A stretch of 64,000 nucleotides of DNA, from the NCBI GenBank assembly GCA_025210615.1, contig JAOARJ010000013.1, forward strand, positions 140,725 through 204,724. The letters are read 5' to 3'. The translations under genes were made by a program, and so were the position numbers. Below the pieces are notes generated by a model. It made no database searches. It saw only the letters and a list, made by a program, of their open reading frames with translations, and was not told the origin of the DNA. Position 1 is the first letter of the stretch; each line of letters starts with the position of its first letter. The stretch is from Candidatus Altimarinota bacterium (GTDB lineage Bacteria > Patescibacteriota > Gracilibacteria > BD1-5 > UBA6164). This document shows, in pieces, positions 10,497-20,575 of the stretch.

Positions 10497-11549
10497 ATGG
10501 AATCAACTATTTATTCAACAGAAGGACTAAAAAACCTATTTGTTAGTGTCTTAGATACACTAACTCCAAAAGAACAAGAAGTAATAATCAGAAGAGTGGG
10601 GCTAAACGGACAAAAAGAAACTCTTCAAAATATTTGAGATTCTTTTTCTATAACTAGAGAAAGAGTTAGACAAATAGAAGATACATGAATCAAAAAAATA
10701 GGTAGAGTTATAAAAACTACTGATTTAATAATGATTCAAAATACTGCAAAAGAAGTATTAGATTTACACGGATGATTACTTACAAAAGATAAATTATTAA
10801 ATGCTTTAGTAAGAGAATTAAATCTTCCTAAAAATGTAGATTGAAATATTATTTCAATAGTATTGCAATCTGATTATGAAATTAAAAAAGCTAAACCAAA
10901 ATTATGAGTAAAAACATATTTTTATCTTCCACAAATTTCTCCTAAAAAAATCAATTTAGTACACAAAGAAATGACTAAAATTTTAAAGAAGAAAAAAGAT
11001 GTAGTGGATGTTCATATCTTATTTGAACTTACTAAAATAGCTTTAAGAGATAAATATGAAGATTTAACTTTGCCGTTTATTGATAGTATTGTTGATATTC
11101 ATGAGGATTTAGTTAAATGAGAAGAAGTATTAGTAGGACTTGAAAAATGGAAAATTCTTAATCCAAAAACTCTTAAAGATAAAGCAGTTTATGTGTTAAA
11201 GAAAGAAAAACTTCCAATGCATTTTGTAGACATTTCAAATAAAATTACTGAGTATTTATGAGATGTTGTGAAAACAAATACTGTTCATAATGAACTTATT
11301 AGAAATGAAGATTTTGTATTAGTTTGAAGAGGTATCTATGTATTAAAAGAATGGGGATTTAAACCTGGAACAGTGATAGATGTAATTGTAGAAATAATGA
11401 AAAAAGCTGGAAAACCTATGACAACTGATGAAATTACAACTAAAGTATTAAAAGTGAGAAATGTAAAGAAAACAACAATTTATATGAATTTACAAAACAA
11501 AGATTATGTTCAAAGAGTTTGAAGAAATTTCTATGAATTAAAAAAATAA
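10497..11549 (+). CDS. Sigma-70 region-4-like regulator with HARE-HTH-like repeats
   Basis: A 350-residue DNA-binding protein. Residues about 20-75 form a sigma region 4 helix-turn-helix: LTPKEQEVIIRRVGLNGQ, then SFSITRERVRQIEDTGIKKI, the characteristic RERVRQIE recognition element. No sigma regions 1 to 3 are present, so it is not a complete sigma factor. The C-terminal third contains winged-helix modules of the HARE-HTH type (RGIYVLKEWGFKPGTVIDVI; KPMTTDEITTKVLKVRNVKK). This combination of sigma-4 and HARE is, to my knowledge, found in CPR genomes. It probably contacts RNA polymerase or promoter DNA as an accessory regulator. It has its own promoter and terminator. Confidence 0.75.
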
Positions 11550-11566
11550 CATAAAATAAATAAAAG

Positions 11567-11597
11567 AACTTTAGATTAATTCTAGAGTTTTTATTTT
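11567..11597 (+). terminator. Terminator after the sigma-like gene
   Basis: Arms aactttaga / tctagagtt (one G-U) with a 5-nt loop are followed by tttattttaa. Confidence 0.7.
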
Positions 11598-11694
11598 AAA
11601 CAAAAAAATATTTATTTTTTATAATAAATAAGTATATTAAACTAGATTTATTTTAAAAATATAGAAAAATAAATAATTAATAATAAAGAAGTAG

Positions 11695-12333
11695 ATGAAT
11701 ATAAAAAATAATTTAGAAATAAAAATACTAGATAAAAAAGATTTTACTCAAGAATTATTATCACAGTTAAAAATACTTCTAGATAAATCTTATTTTAGAA
11801 GTTATATGTATGATTGATTAACTAAAGATTTAGAATTAGATCATACAATTTTTAAAGCTTTTATCGCTTTTTTAGATGAAAAAGCAGTATGAATTATGCT
11901 TTTAGAAGATAATCCTCATTGAAAAGTAAATTATCATTGATTTGATGTGGTTCACCTTCAGAGAGTTTGTGTAGATAGTAATTATAGAAATTTATGAATA
12001 TGAAAAAAATTATTAAATAGAGTAAAAAAATATGCTTTTGAAGAAAATAATATACAAACAATATTTATAACAAGTGCTGAATTATGAGCCATTTCTTTTT
12101 ATATAAGAGAATGAGCGTTACTTAATATGAAATCTGTAGAAATTTATAATGAACTTAATTCTTCGCAGGAAAATATTGAACATTTTAAAGAAATGTTAAA
12201 CAATAAAAAATTTAGAACTTATAGATTTGCGAATTGAACTTGCGTAGATTTGATATATTATCGTGATGAAAAAATAGAGAAATTTTTTAGAGAAAAATGA
12301 TATATGTGAGAAGAAGTTTTATTAGAAAAATAA
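11695..12333 (+). CDS. GNAT-family N-acetyltransferase
   Basis: A 212-residue acetyl-CoA-dependent acetyltransferase. The acetyl-CoA-binding motif A is plain: VCVDSNYRNLGIGKKLLNRV, with R/Q-x-x-G-x-G/A as RNLGIG (the two Gly are TGA codons). Motif B follows as ITSAELGAISFYIREGALLN. The C-terminus (about 60 residues) extends beyond a minimal GNAT. Substrate unknown. It heads a run of small metabolic genes (cupin, HD, YjdF) with short gaps and no internal terminators, so an operon is likely. Confidence 0.8.
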
Positions 12334-12356
12334 ACTTAATTTTTAATTATAAAAGT

Positions 12357-12737
12357 ATGAAATGAGTTGTTATAGAAGGGCTATCTTTAGCTAAAGAAAA
12401 CGAAAAAATGAATATATTAGATTTTTCATCGTGAGATAGAAATGATTTTATGCTTATTAAACAAAATGCTTGAACAGTGAGTTGAAAGCATTATCATAAT
12501 TGAATAGAGAAAAATAAAAATCCCGAAATAACGCTTGTTATATCTTGAAAATTTGAATTATTCTGTAGAGATATAAAAACGCAGGAAGAAGAAAAATTTT
12601 TGGTTACTGAAAATACAAAAATTTCAATTTATCCTGAGATTTATCATGAAGTTAGAGCTATTTCTGATATTATTTTGTTAGAATATGTTTCTATGGCGCA
12701 AGCGAAAAATGATACTGTTAAATTAAAAAATAAATAA
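12357..12737 (+). CDS. Cupin-fold protein
   Basis: A 126-residue single-domain cupin. The first cupin motif is visible as GTVSGKHYHNGIEKNKNPEI, giving His-x-His and a downstream Glu as metal ligands, and the second as SIYPEIYHEVRAISD with the last His ligand. The sequence LVISGKFELFCRD is the beta-strand between them. Start ATG at 12357, 23 bases after the GNAT stop. Function could be an isomerase, dioxygenase or sugar-binding protein. The sequence does not decide. Confidence 0.7.
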
Positions 12738-12755
12738 AAATTAATTTTAATAATT

Positions 12756-13328
12756 ATGCTAAAAAAACTAAGATTCATTGAGGAGCTTGATAAAATGAAA
12801 TACATAAAAAGGGCTCCTTATTTATGCGATTGAACGTTAGAAGATGATACTCAACATTCGTGGCATTTAGCGATGATGGTGATGATGTTTGTTCCTGAAA
12901 ATTTAGATTTAGAAAAATGTTTGAAAATAGCTTTGTATCACGATTTACCAGAAATTTATGCTTGAGATTGTCATATTCACGATGATAAACTAAGGGCTTC
13001 TAAGAAGGGAAAAGAAGCTATATCAATAAAAAAATTATCTTTAATTATGCCTGAAGACAAAAAAGAAGAAATTTTATGAATTATAGATGATTATGATAAT
13101 AAAAAAACAAAGGAAGCTAGATTTGTAGCAGAATTAGATAAAATTCAACCGCTTATGATGGAGGTTATAGAATGATGAAGTACTTTAAAAGAGCATAAAG
13201 CAGATTATGATAAAATTTATAATTTCACAAGAAAAGGTGTTACTGATGAATTTTGATTATGGAAAATTGCTGAGTATTATCTAGAGGAAGGCAAAAAGAA
13301 AGATATCTTTTATAGAGAAAATAAATAA
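12756..13328 (+). CDS. HD-domain phosphohydrolase (YfbR/HDDC2-like)
   Basis: A 190-residue HD-superfamily protein. The metal ligands are visible in order: H in DDTQHSWHLAMMVMM, the HD pair in KIALYHDLPEIYAGD, and a distal Asp in ARFVAELDKIQPLMM. This arrangement, with HDLPEIYAGD, matches 5'-deoxynucleotidases of the YfbR/HDDC2 group, which remove phosphate from deoxynucleoside monophosphates. Exact substrate is inferred. It lies 18 bases after the cupin gene in the same orientation. Together with the dUTPase gene further on it hints at nucleotide-pool housekeeping. Confidence 0.8.
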
Positions 13329-13354
13329 AAACTTTATATTTTAAAAAAATAATT

Positions 13355-13960
13355 ATGAAAAAATTTCCGATTATATTATTAACTTTATACATAATCTATT
13401 TTATAGTTTTGGCTATTAATCCTTATGATAGAGCTGTTTGGTTTGCTGAAAATTTACCTATTGTTTTGATAGTTTTAGGGATAGTTTGGATACATATTAA
13501 GAAGCATAAATTTTCAAATTTATCACTTATTTTAATGGCATTTTTAGTCTTTATGCATACGACTTGATGACATTTTACTTTTGAAAGAGTACCGTTTGAT
13601 TTTATCACGAATTTATTTAATTTTGAGAGAAATCATTTTGATAGAATAGCGCATTTTTCTGTATGATTTTATGGCTTTGCTATTGCTGAACTTATGCTTG
13701 CGAAAAAATCAGTGAATTCAAAATCTATATTATTTTTATTTCCGATTTTTACAATTTTTACGGTCGCTAGTGTTTATGAAATTATCGAATGGTGGTATGC
13801 CGCGACTGCTTGATGAGAGCAATGAATCGCATTTTTAGGTAGCCAATGAGATGTTTGGGATGCGCAAAAAGATATGTTGGCAGATGGTTTATGAGCGATA
13901 TTTGTGATGATATTATTTTTTGTTTTGAATAGAGATAAGATAAAAAAATTAGTTAAATAA
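13355..13960 (+). CDS. YjdF/DUF2238-family membrane protein
   Basis: A 201-residue integral membrane protein with about six helices. Family landmarks are the loops GGHFTFERVPFDFI, NHFDRIAHFSVGFYGFAIAE, SVYEIIEWWYAATAGGEQG and FLGSQGDVWDAQKDMLADGL, with conserved acidic and His residues, matching DUF2238. The biochemical role of the family is unknown to me. Start ATG at 13355, 26 bases after the HD gene, so likely the same operon. Confidence 0.82.
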
Positions 13961-13969
13961 TTAAATTTT

Positions 13970-14668
13970 ATGAAAACTTTCGTTAAACAAAATAAATTAA
14001 TATGTTGATTATTTATTTGGGCAATTATCTTTGCTGGGATTTATATTCGGATCAATAGAATGCCAGAAGCTTTTTATTTGTGAAAGGAATTAATGGATTT
14101 CTTTTATGGACTTGCATTATCAATTATAGCAGCGTCAGTTTTTTATGTTTTTCAGGTTTATTTACCAGAGAGGAGGAGAAGAAAGATTATTAAAAGTCAT
14201 TTTGAAAAAATTTATAATGAAATAAAGGAGGTTATTATTTTTGAATTTTTAGTTGCTATAGGCCGTCAAGATAAAAAAGTAAATGAACTTATGACTTTTG
14301 AATGATTTAAGCATTTTTTTTCTGAACCATCTGGAGAGCCTATGCAAGATAATTGGCATAGGGTGTTAAATACATATGAGAGTAATCGATTATATTTTTC
14401 AGATTTATGTAAAGAGTTAAGTCAATTAAAATCAGAAATATCATTTCTCATTAATAATTTAGAGATAAGTGATGAAAATTCTTTAAGTTTTTTTAGTCGT
14501 TTAAGTGGTGAATTAGAAAGAGTAAAATCAATATGAGAAAATAAAGATGAATATGATTGTGATTATAAAATTTTTTGGAGATTTTTATATGAATTATTTT
14601 CTTGATGGGATTGCGTTAATTGACAAAGGGAAACAGATATTATAAAAGATATGATAAATAAAATTTAA
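13970..14668 (+). CDS. Two-helix membrane protein with cytoplasmic domain, unknown
   Basis: A 232-residue protein. Two membrane helices lie at about residues 10-26 (LICGLFIWAIIFAGIYI) and 43-61 (FFYGLALSIIAASVFYVFQV), followed by a basic stop-transfer (PERRRRKIIKSHFEK) and about 165 residues of helical cytoplasmic domain. The CGG codon in GIYI-CGG-INRM may be Trp rather than Arg. It starts 9 bases after the YjdF gene. It resembles small phage- or defence-associated membrane proteins in layout only. No family assigned. Confidence 0.55.
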
Positions 14669-14732
14669 AATTGAAAAAAATAAAAAAATGCATAAAATAA
14701 GCTAGAATTTATAAAAAATAATCAAGAAAATA

Positions 14733-16262
14733 ATGAGTAATAAAGAAACATTTTTTGTGACGACACCGATTTATTATACAAACTGAATTCCGCATATTGG
14801 ACATAGTTATGCCTCTATTATAGCAGATAGTTTGGCTAGATATAATAAAATTAATTGAAAAAAAGTTAAGTTTTCAACTTGAGTTGATGAAAACTCTCAA
14901 AAAGCTGTTATTAAAGCGCAGGAGCAAGGATTAGACGTTATGGATTATTTGGATAAAATGGCTGATATCCATAGGTGAGTTTGGGATGGAATGAAAATAG
15001 AATATACTGATTTTATTAGGACTACTAAGCCAGAACATCACGAGTTTGTAAGAAGCGTTTTACAAAAATCTTTTGATAACGGAGATATTTATGAAGGTGA
15101 ATATGAATGATTATATTGCGTGTGATGTGAAGCGTTTAAAAAAGAAGATGATTTAATAGAAGTTAATGGGAAAAAAGTATGTCCAGATCATTTAACTGAG
15201 CCTGATAAAATTAAAGAAAAAAATTATTTTTTCAAACTTTCTAAGTATCAAAAATTTTTGGAAGAGTTTTATGAAAATAATCCGGATTTTGTAACGCCAT
15301 CAGATAGATTTAATGAAGTAAAAGCGTTTGTAAAGAGAGGTTTAGAAGATTTTTCTATATCTAGAGAAACTAATAAATTTGGTATTAAATTGCCATTTGA
15401 TGAGAGTCAAGTAACTTATGTTTGGTATGATGCTTTATTTAATTATTTGACTGTTTGTCAAGGTTGAGATGAAAATTTTTGGCCTGTTAATTTGCATATA
15501 ATGGCTAAAGATATAGTAAAATTTCATGCAATTTATTGGCCTGCAATGCTAAAGAGCAGTGGATATGAGTTACCAAAACAAATTTTAACAACAGGTTATT
15601 TTACTTTAGATTGACAAAAAATATCTAAGTCATTATGAAATGTTATTGACCCTGTAGAATTTAGTGAACAATATAGTAAAGACTTGATAGTTTTATATTT
15701 ATTATCTAGTATAAATATAGGACAAGATTGAGATTTTAATACAAAACAAGCGATACTTACTTATAACGCAAAACTCGCTAATAATTTATGAAATTTATTG
15801 AATAGAGTGTTAGTTTTGACGCTTAAATTAGGAGAAGAAGAGTTAATTAGTTGATTTGAATTAGAAGAAAAAGCTGATAAGCTAAAAGAAAAATTTAAGA
15901 AGAATTTAGAAAAATTTGCTTTAAAAGATTGTTTAGATGAAATATTTAAATTTCTTGATGAAGTGAATAAATATGTGGACGAAAATGAACCTTGGAAATT
16001 AATTAAAGCTGAAGAAGATAGAGAAGATGCACAAGCTGTTTTATATACTATTGCTGAAGGACTTAGAATATCTGCTTTAATGCTTTATAGCTTTTTCCCT
16101 GAAAAGATGTGAGAATTACTAACTAGATTAGGATTAACAGATTATGTAGAAAGACTTGAAAACTGAGAATTAAATAATTTATTAGAAGAAAAAGAAGTTG
16201 TTTTTAAAATCACTGAAAAATGAAATCCTCTTTATACTAGATTTGATGTAGACGATAAATAA
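14733..16262 (+). CDS. metG: Methionyl-tRNA synthetase
   Basis: A 509-residue class I aminoacyl-tRNA synthetase that charges tRNA-Met. The HIGH motif is in GIPHIGHSYASIIADS, and the KMSKS equivalent is GQKISKSLGNVIDP. The metal-binding knuckle region shows CVGCEAFKKEDDLIEVNG and a later CPDH, so one zinc site is likely. AYVWYDALFNYLT-like and VNLHIMAKDIVKFHAIYWPA segments match MetG and place the active-site loop. No C-terminal tRNA-binding domain is present, consistent with short MetG. It is followed by its own terminator. In-frame TGA codons sit at invariant glycines, for example SLGNV. Confidence 0.95.
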
Positions 16263-16270
16263 AATAATAA

Positions 16271-16303
16271 AATTCTAGAAAAATATCTAGAGTTTTTTAT
16301 TTT
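16271..16303 (+). terminator. Terminator after metG
   Basis: Arms aattctaga / tctagagtt around a 6-nt loop, then a T-rich run. Confidence 0.7.
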
Positions 16304-16315
16304 TTCATTCATTTT

Positions 16316-16345
16316 TTGACAAAAAGATATTCTATATGATATAAT
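16316..16345 (+). promoter_or_regulatory. Consensus promoter, twin of the one at 20508
   Basis: TTGACA at 16316-16321 and TATAAT at 16340-16345 with an 18-bp spacer. The surrounding 55 bp or so, through gtatttatattattt, almost duplicates the promoter region at 20508-20560. Confidence 0.8.
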
Positions 16346-16384
16346 ACTTTTGTATTTATATTATTTTAATTTAAAATATTAATT

Positions 16385-17731
16385 ATGTGAAATAGAAAAA
16401 GCCTTGAATTTGGGCAAAATGCTATTACTACATGAGTAGAACCTAGTGATTTATGAGTACAAAATGCTACTAATGGATGAGTTGATTCAAATGCAACTGA
16501 AAAATCAGAGTCTAAAGAAGTTAAAATTACTTTAGAACAAATTTTAAAAATTATTGAAATTGCAGATTTAAATGAAGAATTTTCGCTTATACCTGAAGGA
16601 AGAGAAGAAGACCTTGGATTTAATACGCCTGAGTTAGGTTTACTTAAAAGAGGTATTACATCTTATTTTTCTCTTTTAAGAAAAGATGAAAAACAAGAAT
16701 TAAACAAAAAAATATTTGAATATGATAATCTTATTAAACAAAGTGAGGCATCAGGAGATATTGTTAAAGCAATGACTTTAATTCAAGATAGAGATAAATT
16801 TATAGAAGATTTTCAAAAAGGAACAACTAAAAAAGAAAAAGAAGCTGTTAAAGAAGCTTTGACTTCAAAAATAGCTGAAATAATGTATAATGATTTAGTT
16901 AAAATAGTTAAAGAATTATCAGAACAATCAGCTCAATCCTATATTCCTTTTTTTGCTGAAGGTGTTTGATTTAAACTTTATAATGAAGAAACAGCAGAAT
17001 TTCAAAAATTAGATTATACATTTTTAAATGAAGAAAGAAGATCATTTATCGAAGAATTAGTAGGTGCTGATGTACGGGATGTTTATAATAAAATATTTAA
17101 TAAAATAAAAGAAAATTATCCACAAGTAGAAACAATTAAATTTAAAGCTAATAATGATTGAGAAGAAAATTCTGCGGAATGAAATGATGATTCTTGACAA
17201 GAACAAACTGAAGTTGAGGAAATTTCAGAAAAAGAACTTCAAGAAATAGCTGAAAAAAAAGGAAAAATTAGAGAGTTAATAGACTGATTTGATTTTAGAG
17301 GTGTATTTACAGTTGGTGCGACATATAAGAAAAATCATCATGAGAAAACATCAGAATTTGAATGATCTGTTAAGCCTGCATTTGAGTCTTTTATAAATGA
17401 AATAATTTCTATAAGTGATTGAAAAGTAGATCTTTACCAATTTGAATCTATTATGGTAAATAAAATTGTTGATGCAATTTGTTCTCGTTTTGATGTAGCT
17501 GGTTATAAAAAAGGAGAGGAAATTTATTATGCTAATAGATGAACAAAATTTAGAATATTTAAAGATATTTATTCGTCAGATTGAACTTTTCATACTGTAG
17601 AATATACCTATTTTTGAACAAAATATGCTGAATTAATGAAAGAATTTAATTATCTTGGAAGAACTGATGACGTTGATGGTAAAGTTAAGAGAAAGTTAAG
17701 ATGACCTTTAAATATGAATGATTCATTATAA
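16385..17731 (+). CDS. Hypothetical acidic protein with twin promoter (448 aa)
   Basis: A 448-residue soluble protein, start ATG 16385 (MGNRKSLEFGQNAITTG). It is rich in Glu and Lys with an acidic linker near residue 265 (NDDSGQEQTEVEEISEKE) and a more globular C-terminal part (GVFTVGATYKKNHHEKTSEF). No motif of a known enzyme is seen. Its promoter is almost identical to that of the gene at 20576, and a central stretch (KEALTSKIAEIMYNDLVK) resembles KEALLNKIALILSKWVS there, so the two are probably distant paralogues under shared control. It has its own terminator. Confidence 0.6.
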
Positions 17732-17736
17732 GAAGA

Positions 17737-17762
17737 AAAGACTATTAATTTAGTCTTTTTTT
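17737..17762 (+). terminator. Terminator
   Basis: Arms aaaagacta / tagtctttt with a 5-nt loop and a run of seven T. Confidence 0.75.
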
Positions 17763-17893
17763 GCTTTTATTTTTTAAAATTAGATTATTAATAAATAATA
17801 TTAAATAAAGTCAATATAAAATTATAGATTTATTTTTGTGAAAATATTAAATTAATTATAATTAGTTTAATTAAAATTAATTATAGAAAAAAT

Positions 17894-18439
17894 ATGAAAA
17901 AAATTCAAGTATGGATAACAGCATTTTTGTTTTGTATAAGCTTTTTTAGTACAGTTGTCGCTGATGAAGGAGAAGTTCAAGTTGATGAAAAAAAGATAGA
18001 AAGTAATTTATCATCTATCAGAGCATGACTTAAAAAAGCAGGTTTTTATTTAAGACAATGAAAAGAAGATAAAGCTTTAAAAGAAGTACAAAAAGTGTTA
18101 GAAAAAGATCCAGAAAATGAGCAGGCTCTAGCTTTAAAAACTGAAATTATTTGAGAATCAGCTCCAGTTCTTGAGAATAAAGATGATAATGTTTTTAGTG
18201 AAGAAAGTCTTATGTGAGAAGAAAAAGCTGCTGCTGATAAACAAGTTGATTATATGAAGCTAGTGGAGGAAAATTGGTTAATTCTTGCTATTTTATGAGG
18301 TTCATTTATAGCATTGGTGATAATATTTATTATGTCTAGAATTAACAAAAATAAACAAAAAAATAATGAGAATCAAGATAAAAATAGTGAAAATAATGAA
18401 GAAAAAGATGTTTTTGCTGAACTTGAGGATGTATTTTAA
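17894..18439 (+). CDS. Secreted or membrane-anchored TPR-like protein
   Basis: A 181-residue protein. Residues 1-23 are a signal peptide (IQVWITAFLFCISFFSTVVA then DEGE). A helical region at about 40-80 looks like a single TPR-type unit (RQGKEDKALKEVQKVLEKDP). A second hydrophobic helix near 127-146 (NWLILAILGGSFIALVIIFI) is followed by a Lys/Asn-rich cytoplasmic tail. The topology is therefore an extracytoplasmic domain held by a C-terminal anchor. It starts a four-gene run with dut and rpmG, 28 bases before dut. Function unknown. Confidence 0.6.
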
Positions 18440-18467
18440 AAATAATTAATAATATAAAATTATAAAG

Positions 18468-18908
18468 ATGAATGAAAAATTAAAAGTAAGGATAAAAACT
18501 TATGACTGAAAAAAATTAAATTATGAAACTTCTTGAGCAGTTGCTTTTGATGTGAAAGCTAAGCAAGATTATGAAATAGAACCTTGAGAAACTAAATTAG
18601 TTGATACTTGAACAAGTATTGAAATTCCTGAAGGATATGGTTTAATTTTAGCTTCTAGAAGTTGAACTTTTAAAAACTATGGGCTTATGCTTATCAATTG
18701 AATTTGAATTATAGACCAAGATTATAGAGGAAATAGTGATACATTAAAATATAATTATTATAATATTTCTAAAAAGACAAGTGTTATAAAAAAATGAGAT
18801 AGAATATGACAAGCAATGCTTGTTAAAGTATTAAAGCCTGAATTTGAAGTCGTTAGTGATATGAAAAATGAAAGTAGATGAGGGTTTTGAACAACTTGAA
18901 TAAAATAA
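18468..18908 (+). CDS. dut: dUTP diphosphatase
   Basis: A 146-residue trimeric-type dUTPase, converting dUTP to dUMP and keeping uracil out of DNA. The five family motifs can be followed: SGAVAFDVKA (1), ILASRSGTFKNYG (2), NGIGIIDQDYRGNS (3), KKGDRIGQAMLVKV (4) and the C-terminal SRGGFGTTGIK (5). Several motif glycines are encoded by TGA. Length is normal. Start ATG 18468, 28 bases after the preceding gene and 79 bases before rpmG. Confidence 0.93.
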
Positions 18909-18987
18909 AACTTGCTATTTAAAAAAAATACATATAATAAGCAGGTAACTTTTTAAAAAGAATAATATTAATATTAAGAATTTTATT

Positions 18988-19167
18988 ATGGCTAAAGGAA
19001 AAAGAACATATGTATGAATGATGTCAGTTGAATCAGGATTACAATGTTATGTAACTAACATTCAAAAAAGAAATTTTGAAAGTGGTAAAAAACTTGAGCT
19101 TAGAAAATATGATAAAAAATTAAGAAAACATGTTTTACTAAAAGCTAAAGAAATTAAAAAAGGATAA
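18988..19167 (+). CDS. rpmG: 50S ribosomal protein bL33
   Basis: A 59-residue basic protein. SVESGLQCYVTNIQKRNF followed by KKLELRKYDKKLRKHVLLKA matches bL33, a small protein of the large ribosomal subunit near the E site. Only one Cys is present, so this is the zinc-free form. The stop codon lies inside the first arm of the terminator that follows. Confidence 0.9.
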
Positions 19168-19193
19168 TCTAGAAAATAGATTATTTTTTTTTG
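19164..19193 (+). terminator. Terminator after rpmG
   Basis: Arms ataatcta / tagattat around gaaaa, followed by nine T. Confidence 0.75.
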
Positions 19194-19213
19194 TCTAAAA
19201 ATTTTTTAAACAT

Positions 19214-19550
19214 CAAAAAACTCCTCTAACGAGGGTACGTTAGTAGGAGCAGTCTCTCTACTGGTTTATCCACATCTGCTAGCGGACTTTAATATTTATA
19301 TAGTGCAGGCAGGGGATTAAACTTACTTAGTAGGGATTAGGGTGTAAATGTTACAAGTTCGAACTCTTAAGGGGAGAGTTTTGAAAAATTCATTTCTCCA
19401 GGAATTTTTTTATTTATTTTTTGTTTTGTCGAGCTTTTTTAAATCTTTAATTCTTAGTTTAAAAACTTAAAGAAGCTCGACGATTTCTGTTATTTTTTTG
19501 TTTTTGTTTTTTCTCAGTAACAGTAAGAACATATTTAATGTGCGATTTAC
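19214..19550 (-). ncRNA. Structured ncRNA, copy 1 of a tandem pair
   Basis: No frame is open here. On the minus strand a TATAAT at 19557-19562 precedes conserved GTAAATCGC. The proposed RNA ends in a strong hairpin (ctcctactaacg, loop, cgttagaggag) plus TTTTTT at 19215-19220. Between these lie a stem GTCGAGCTT/AAGCTCGAC and a stem GGAGA/TCTCC enclosing AATGAA. The unique-looking blocks GAGTTCGAAC, TTAATCCCCTG, GCACTATATAA and AGATGTGGATAA are all shared with copy 2. Stems change in a compensatory way between the copies, which indicates conserved RNA structure. It shows none of the hallmarks I know for tmRNA, RNase P RNA, 6S or SRP RNA. Ends are inferred. Confidence 0.7.
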
Positions 19551-19774
19551 ATAAATATTATAGCGTACTTTTTTAAGTCTTTCCAGTATTATAGCTTGAC
19601 AGATTTATATATTATTTTATTAAAAATATTTTTTAGTTGAATATTGTCTATATTAAGCCATTTAATTTTATTATATAAAAATACTAATAATTTTTTTGAA
19701 AAATATTTTATGTATAATTATTTTATACAAAAATTATAAAAAGTAGCTATTTATAAGGAAAAATATGTTTTATG

Positions 19775-19872
19775 CGGAGCTTAATTTTATTAAGCTCCGA
19801 GAGGCGTTTTATTTTTCGATTATTATAAAAGAGAATAAAACGCCTCAGTGGCGCGCCCGGAGGGCGCGCCAC
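19775..19872. repeat. GC-rich triple-hairpin intergenic palindrome
   Basis: Three consecutive perfect or near-perfect palindromes: cggagctta/taagctccg (19775-19799), gaggcgttttat.../...aaaacgcctc (19801-19846) and gtggcgcgcc/ggcgcgccac (19848-19872). They lie between the two ncRNA copies. Similar units recur at 30188, 44819 and 61486. A small open frame that spans it is only a by-product of the palindromes. Confidence 0.75.
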
Positions 19873-19898
19873 ATTACACAATTAATAAAAATTAAGAC

Positions 19899-20257
19899 AA
19901 AAAAATACTCCTACTTGCGAGGGTACGCTAAGCTAGGAGCTAGTTTTCCTTAGTATTCTTATCCACATCTGAGAGCGAGCTTTAATTATATAGTGCTAAC
20001 AGGGGATTAAGTTATTATACTAGAAAGAGGGGTAAATTTTTCCCGTTCGAACTTTTATAGGGTGAGTTTTTGAATATTCATTTCACCAGGAATATTTTGT
20101 TTTTAATTTTTGGTAGAGCTTTTTCAAATCTTCAAAATTTTATTTAAAAATTTAAAGAAGCTCTACTTATTATTTATTTTTATTTTTTTTGTTTATTTTC
20201 TGTTTTTGTTTTTTGTTGTCTATAACAGTAAGAACAATTTTTAAGGAGCGATTTACA
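19899..20257 (-). ncRNA. Structured ncRNA, copy 2 of a tandem pair
   Basis: Homologue of the RNA at 19214-19550, same strand. TATACT at 20264-20269 precedes GTAAATCGCTCC. The transcript would end at a hairpin (ctcctagcttagcg / cgcaagtaggag) with a T-run at 19899-19905. Shared blocks include GTTCTTACTGTTA near the 5' end, CCTGG-GAAATGAAT, AGTTCGAAC, TTAATCCCCTG, GCACTATATAA, AGATGTGGATAA and CGTACCCTCG. Stems covary: GTAGAGCTT/AAGCTCTAC here versus GTCGAGCTT/AAGCTCGAC in copy 1, and GGTGA/TCACC versus GGAGA/TCTCC. No known family recognised. Ends are inferred. Confidence 0.7.
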
Positions 20258-20507
20258 AAAACAAGTATAGCAAATCTTCATTTTATGGCTAGTTTTTATC
20301 TCTTGACGATTTAGTATTTAATTATTATAATAATTAAATTTTTATTTTATAAAAAATATTTTAGTTGATTAATAAAGGAATATGTTATTAAAATAAGTTT
20401 TTAACAAAAAGTTAACAATTTAAAATTTTATTTAGTTATATTTCGTATAAAAAAATTATACATTAGTGATTATTATATTAAAAATTTTTATTATTTTTTC
20501 TCATTTT

Positions 20508-20537
20508 TTGACAAAAAAATATTATATATGATATAAT
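20508..20537 (+). promoter_or_regulatory. Consensus promoter, twin of the one at 16316
   Basis: TTGACA at 20508-20513 and TATAAT at 20532-20537, 18-bp spacer, in a roughly 55-bp context nearly identical to 16310-16365. Confidence 0.8.
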
Positions 20538-20575
20538 ACTTTTGTATTTATATTATTTATTGTAATAATTATATT

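Noticed and set aside
19765..19953. Plus-strand open frame of 62 codons
   Set aside because: It spans the triple palindrome and the ncRNA terminator, and has no protein-like composition.
19214..20257. tmRNA, RNase P RNA, 6S or SRP RNA
   Set aside because: No CCA-ended tRNA-like domain and no tag frame (tmRNA), no GAGGAAAGUCC or ACAGAA blocks (RNase P), no rod-like 6S shape, and no SRP tetraloop region. A T-loop-like GTTCGAAC alone is not sufficient.
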